From contig JAMCWL010000092.1 of the NCBI GenBank assembly GCA_023481285.1, positions 1 to 43,965 of the forward strand: 43,965 nucleotides of DNA. The letters run 5' to 3'. This stretch comes from Actinomycetota bacterium. Its GTDB lineage: Bacteria > Actinomycetota > Aquicultoria > Aquicultorales > JAMCWL01. Each line of letters starts with the position of its first letter. Positions within the stretch are counted from its first letter, which is position 1. This document shows positions 40,372 through 43,965 of the stretch, one piece after another. Below the pieces are notes generated by a model that had not been told where the DNA came from, did not search any database, and saw nothing but the letters and a program-made list of their open reading frames with translations. Position numbers and translations under genes: made by a program.

Positions 40372-41622
40372 TTGCAGATTACACGTAGACAGTTCGTACA
40401 GTACGTGGGAGCTGCGGCGGCGGCCATGGGCCTCTCGCAGGCGGCCGTCTTGAAGCTGACCGAGCGGATGGCGATGGGCGTTTATGCGAGGCCGACGGTC
40501 ATCTTTCTCGAAGGCCAGGTCTGCGGCGGCTGTGAGACCTCGCTCTTGCAGTTGAGGCATAACAGCCACAGCGTTCTCGGCGCCGTCGGCATCCCGAACA
40601 CTCTCGGGACCGCGTCGGTAGCGGGGTTGCCGGCCGGCGCGGCGGAAAATAACGCCTTGGACGTGCTGACAGCTATAGGCTATCCCGCAAACATGGGCGA
40701 TGGCGGCTCGGCCGTCACGATCGATGACATCCTCCTCGACGTCCTCGACGTGAAATTGATCCGCATCGCGGGCAGCCCGGCTGGCGATCTCTATACCAAC
40801 GAGCTACTGAAGTATTGTGACTCGAGCATCATCCCGGCTGGCGGTAACGCTGCGGTCACAGGTGGTTCATTCGGCGTGCTCGTCGTCACCGGCTCGGTAC
40901 CGCTCGGCAACGGCGACAGCAAGACGATCGGCAAGAACGCCTGCATCAGCGCGTCGATGGGCAGCACTGCGTACACCGCTCAGGATCTGGTGGCCGCGCT
41001 TGCCAAGAGAGCCGGAGCCGTCATAGCAACTGGTACATGCGCTTCCTATGGAGGTATCCCGGCGGCGGTCAACCGCAACTACGACGCGGTCTCCGGCAGG
41101 TACAAGTACAACGGTGCCGGCACCGTCGATAGCACCCTGGCCGGATACACTGGTATGCCCCCGGTCGTCAAGGTGCCGAGCTGTCCGGTCAACCCGGTCG
41201 CCTTCTACCTCACGGTCGCTCAGTATATCGTTGACGTGGCCGTGGGCGGAAGCCTCTCGACCTTTGTGGCCAGGTTGACCAGCGATAACCGGCTTAAGGC
41301 CTTCAGCGCCGCTGGCGTGACGGTTCCGCTCTACAGCGATGCCATTCACGGTGGACGCTGCCCCAGGTATCAGAGTTACCTAAGTGGAACGTGGGCCGCC
41401 AAGTTCGGCGACAGCGGCTGCCTCTACCAGAGGGGCTGCCAGGGCCCGAACACCTTCGCGCCGTGCGCGGTGGGTGGCCCGACCGGAGGCTTGTGGAACG
41501 ACTTCGCAGGGCAGTTCTGCATCAAGGAAGGCGCTCCATGTACCGGTTGCGCGAGCGACGGTTATCCGGACAAGTTCAGCGCGGTCGGTGGATTGAATAC
41601 CTACACCAACAATGGCTACTAA
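40372..41622 (+). CDS. [NiFe] hydrogenase small subunit, Tat-exported
   Basis: This 416-aa electron-transfer subunit would pass electrons from the [NiFe] site through three Fe-S clusters. It begins with a twin-arginine signal (ITRRQFVQYVGAAAAAMG, Arg5/Arg6), so the heterodimer is folded inside and exported. Cluster ligands visible are CGGC (Cys51/54) with GTCASYGG and SCPVNP (proximal), HGGRC (distal), and CLYQRGCQG / CAVGG / CTGC in the C-terminal half (medial and distal). The region between CGGC and the GTCA motif is expanded relative to typical uptake enzymes. The TTG at 40372 follows AAGGAG by 8 bases; the frame stays open upstream to 40279 without a site. No C-terminal membrane anchor is seen. 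The large subunit follows after 22 bp. Confidence 0.93.
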   Translation: MQITRRQFVQYVGAAAAAMGLSQAAVLKLTERMAMGVYARPTVIFLEGQVCGGCETSLLQLRHNSHSVLGAVGIPNTLGTASVAGLPAGAAENNALDVLTAIGYPANMGDGGSAVTIDDILLDVLDVKLIRIAGSPAGDLYTNELLKYCDSSIIPAGGNAAVTGGSFGVLVVTGSVPLGNGDSKTIGKNACISASMGSTAYTAQDLVAALAKRAGAVIATGTCASYGGIPAAVNRNYDAVSGRYKYNGAGTVDSTLAGYTGMPPVVKVPSCPVNPVAFYLTVAQYIVDVAVGGSLSTFVARLTSDNRLKAFSAAGVTVPLYSDAIHGGRCPRYQSYLSGTWAAKFGDSGCLYQRGCQGPNTFAPCAVGGPTGGLWNDFAGQFCIKEGAPCTGCASDGYPDKFSAVGGLNTYTNNGY

Positions 41623-41644
41623 ATGAAAGGAGGGAGAGTAAAGA

Positions 41645-43342
41645 ATGGCTGATAATCCCATCACTGGCGCAGTCGTCATGGACCCGGTGCCCCGCATCGA
41701 GGGTCACCTGGGCATCGAGCTATCGTTCACCGGAAGCTACACGACCGGCACGTCTGGTACCTGCAACAACGTGAACGCCAAAGGCGAGATGTACAGGGGA
41801 TTCGAGAATATCCTCAAGGGCCACCATCCGACGGATGCGCTGCACATTACCCAGCGTATATGAGCTGTCTGACCGATTCCACATGGTCAGACTGCAAGTT
41901 TTGCAGTCGAAAATGCGCTGATACCGGCGTGCTCGAACCACCAGCCGCCGAACGACGTCGCTCGTCTCGTTCGGAACATCGCGCTGGGCGCCGAGTTCGT
42001 CATGTCGCACATCACCCACTTCTATCACCTAGCGGCTTTGAGCTACGTCCAGGGCCCGGGCATCGCCCCATGGACGCCGTACTTCGATAACAGCTACTAC
42101 GTCGCGGCCTTGCAGAAGCCGGCCGGCCGGGATCTTCCCACCGGGACCGACGTCTGGGACAAGGTCATCGCCGACTACGTGGTCGCTCTGGGCATGAGAA
42201 GGGTCGCCCTCGATGCCGCGGCCATCTTCACCGGGCGCACGCCGATGCAGCTCAGCCTTGTCATCGGTGGCACAACCTATACGAAGAGCCAGGCGGATAT
42301 CGACAAAGCGAGGACAAAGCTCAATGTGATCAAGGAATTCATCGCGAGGAACTACATCCCGCTCGTTGCGATCGTCGGTGGAATCCTCTATCCGAGCTAC
42401 CTCAGCGTCGGCCGAGGTCACGGCAACCTGCTCGCGTGGGGAGTCTTCGATGAGGATCTGGCGGGAGGCAATAACCCGAATCGCCTGCTGAAGAGGGGCT
42501 ATGTCCTCAACGGAAACAACGCCTCGCTCGTCAGGACTCTCGATCCGGATGCGCTCGTCTTCGAGCACACCAAGTACTCTCGTTACGACGACGATCCGAC
42601 GAAGACCGTCCACAAGAACACCGCCGGACTCCAGCCGAAGAACGGCTACACCAACCCGAACTGGGCGAGCGGCTACACCTGGGCCAAGGCCCCGCGTATC
42701 CGCGTAGGCTCTACTAATTACCCGATGGAGGTGGGCCCGCTCGCGAGAATGGCCGTCCATGGCGCCGACAGAAGTGGTGCGAAGACCAACGTCTGGGACG
42801 ATTACAAGCTCGGTGAGGCGCTCAGCTACCAGCCGGTCCACGCCCTGCTCGGTACCTTCGCTACTGTCAACTGGACGACGGGTATCTCGGTTATGGATCG
42901 CCATCTGGCCAGGGCGTTCGAGGCCATGAAGATCATCGACCGGATCACCGGAACGGGCGGTTGGCTCGACCAGCTCGCGCTGAAAGCCGAGGGAGCCAGC
43001 AGCTACACAGAGTGGACCATGCCGTCAGGTAGGGTTTCCGGCTACGGCGCCCACGAGGCCCCGAGAGGCGCTCTCGCCCACTGGGTCGAGGTGACGGACG
43101 GCAAGATATCCAACTACCAGTGCGTCGTCCCGACGACCTGGAACGTGGGCCCGAGGGATGCCGATAACACCATGGGCACGATCGAGCAGGCCATCAGCGG
43201 TGCGGCGATCTCCGGCGTCAAGTCCGGCGGGCAAGCCGTCCCGGTCGAGGCCCTGAGAATCGTCCAATCCTTCGACCCGTGCATCGCTTGCACGGTCCAC
43301 GTCGTTGATGGCGAAGGGCTCTCCGGGAAGGAGGTGGGATAA
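41645..43342 (+). CDS. [NiFe] hydrogenase large subunit with two in-frame TGA codons (predicted UxxU selenoprotein)
   Basis: This is a 565-residue catalytic subunit if both TGA codons are read. The frame is continuous from ATG 41645 (after AAAGGAGGG) to TAA 43340-43342, broken only by TGA at 41861-41863 and 41870-41872 (codons 73 and 76). Family sequence resumes at once: 'VPRIEGHLGIEL', 'MYRGFENILKGHHPTDALHITQRI', then U-A-V-U-PIPHG, then 'NDVARLVRNIALGAEFVMSHITHFYHL'. The two TGAs replace precisely the two cysteines of the RxCxxC motif, which bind nickel and bridge to iron. The C-terminal motif is intact (SFDPCIACTVH, Cys546/549), and maturation cleavage is expected after His552, removing 13 residues. 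The motifs suggest group 1 (uptake). An annotation pipeline would split it into a 72-aa and a 446-aa fragment. Sec is inferred; Cys insertion at UGA is the alternative. Confidence 0.9.
41867..41908 (+). promoter_or_regulatory. SECIS-like hairpins directly after the TGA codons
   Basis: Two perfect 8-bp stems follow the first TGA. Hairpin 1 is GTCTGACC (41867-41874) with GGTCAGAC (41885-41892), loop GATTCCACAT, and it contains the second TGA in its stem. Hairpin 2 is GACTGCAA (41890-41897) with TTGCAGTC (41901-41908), loop GTT. The loop of hairpin 2 begins 34 nt after the first and 25 nt after the second TGA and starts with G; both distances fit the usual bacterial SECIS window (roughly 16-37 nt to the apical loop). 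The two stems share three bases (41890-41892), so they compete or form in turn. Confidence 0.7.
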
Positions 43343-43965
43343 ATGAAGCGGTTACTTCTACTCGCAGTCATCACCGCCGCTCTCGTTCTCACCTTCGGCG
43401 GTGCGGCTCTAGCCAACTTCGGTATCCACGGTGCGTACATGGCGGATACCGATGCGTGCGCCGGCTGCCACAGGGCGCACACAGCGAACTCGGCTCTCAC
43501 CTGGCAGGATTCCCAGGGCGGTAACAGGAGCGCCCTGCTTGTCGTGACGCCGAGCAAAGCGGCCTCGACGATAATGACCGACTTCTGCTACACCTGCCAC
43601 GGTTCCGCCGCTCCTGGCGCTTCGACTGACGTCCAGACCGGAGTGTTTGACGCGAGCTCGAACGTCCCAACGGAAAACGGGATCGGCTTCCTGAACGGTG
43701 GTGGTTTCGACTCGGCTGAAGGTACGAACACAACCTCGTACCACATCGTGGACAACTCCTGGCTGATGTACGGTTCGACCGTTGCCACGAGCACCGGTTA
43801 CACATCGTACAGCTTCACGCTCACCTGCACGCAGTGCCATGACGTCCACGGCTCGTCCAACTACCGCATCCTGAAGGATAAGGTCAACGGACACACCGTC
43901 GGCGGCTACACGGCAAAGACGGCGGGCGAGCGGGATACCTTCAACGGTATGCCGGTCCAGGATGG
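43343..43965 (+). CDS. Secreted multiheme cytochrome c, 3' partial
   Basis: The gene starts (ATG) at the base after the hydrogenase stop, behind GGAGGTGGGATAA, and runs off the window. The visible 207 residues have a signal peptide ('MKRLLLLAVITAALVLTFGGAALA') and mature 'NFGIHGAYMADTDACAGCHRAHTA', with three CxxCH sites so far (CAGCH, CYTCH, CTQCH). It is clearly paralogous to the six-heme cytochrome at 38066-39283, sharing the N-terminal block, 'PGAST' after heme 2, and 'CHDVHGSSNYRILKDKVNGHTVGGY'. Being in the hydrogenase operon, it is a likely electron acceptor of the exported enzyme. Confidence 0.93.
   Translation, partial: MKRLLLLAVITAALVLTFGGAALANFGIHGAYMADTDACAGCHRAHTANSALTWQDSQGGNRSALLVVTPSKAASTIMTDFCYTCHGSAAPGASTDVQTGVFDASSNVPTENGIGFLNGGGFDSAEGTNTTSYHIVDNSWLMYGSTVATSTGYTSYSFTLTCTQCHDVHGSSNYRILKDKVNGHTVGGYTAKTAGERDTFNGMPVQD

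Noticed and set aside
41861-42001. Hydrogenase large subunit as a pseudogene or frameshifted gene
   Set aside because: The frame is unchanged from 41645 to 43342, conserved residues continue directly through the gap, and the only two stops fall on the two metal-binding cysteine codons, which random decay would be very unlikely to produce.

Overview
The window reads as a bacterial chromosome of moderately high GC from an anaerobe. Promoters are sigma70-like, many genes start with TTG or GTG behind strong Shine-Dalgarno sites, and neither tRNA encodes its CCA end. The gene content (FtsB/DivIC, pyruvate kinase and PASTA kinase neighbours, Rrf2-controlled cysteine genes, multiheme cytochromes, a Tat-exported [NiFe] hydrogenase) fits a deep-branching, uncultured, Actinobacteriota-like lineage. 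That placement is inference; no marker here fixes it.

Layout. 1-1923: end of an integrated element (HEPN protein, large serine recombinase) whose recombinase gene runs into a copy of the 3' end of initiator tRNA-fMet; the intact tRNA sits 180 bp away behind an array of strong hairpins. 2.2-7.0 kb: NlpC/P60 cell-wall hydrolase, TldD/TldE protease pair, and an anti-sigma-type ATPase whose frame runs antisense into tldE. 7.4-13.7 kb: AmrS-like radical SAM enzyme, then a minus-strand sulfur block, Rrf2 regulator-cysK-cysE-iscS-iscU-mnmA. 13.9-18.1 kb: PhoB/PhoR-like two-component pair followed by larB-larE. 18.3-20.4 kb: AbrB-type regulator plus DrrAB-like ABC exporter. 20.5-28.3 kb: small and secreted unknown proteins, a degenerate GGDEF protein, tRNA-Leu(TAA), Ppx/GppA, an S1-domain protein, FtsB/DivIC, pyruvate kinase and a PASTA Ser/Thr kinase. 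28.6-30.3 kb: slipin/NfeD pair.

30.8-43.9 kb is a respiratory region. A b-type cytochrome, a 7-heme and a 20-heme membrane-anchored cytochrome c, a TPR protein and an NHL-propeller protein lie on the plus strand. A secreted 6-heme cytochrome follows on the minus strand. Then come a strong promoter, a 345-nt structured leader, the [NiFe] hydrogenase small and large subunits, and a second secreted cytochrome paralogous to the 6-heme one, cut by the window end. The simplest reading is that exported hydrogenase oxidises H2 and passes electrons to multiheme cytochromes and the quinone pool, perhaps out of the cell.

The outstanding observation is in the hydrogenase large subunit. One continuous frame (41645-43342) carries two in-frame TGA codons, and they fall exactly on the two cysteines of the N-terminal RxCxxC nickel-binding motif, giving RI-U-A-V-U-P. 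A perfect 8-bp hairpin with a G-initial loop lies at bacterial SECIS distance from both TGAs. TGA is an ordinary stop elsewhere in the window. This predicts a UxxU double-selenocysteine hydrogenase, unlike classical [NiFeSe] enzymes, whose single Sec is in the C-terminal motif; here that motif keeps both cysteines.

Intergenic DNA is rich in 7-8 bp tandem repeats with a different word at each site and in REP-like palindromes. Both tRNA genes are followed by a terminator, a T-arm-like inverted sequence and a related GC-rich hairpin.
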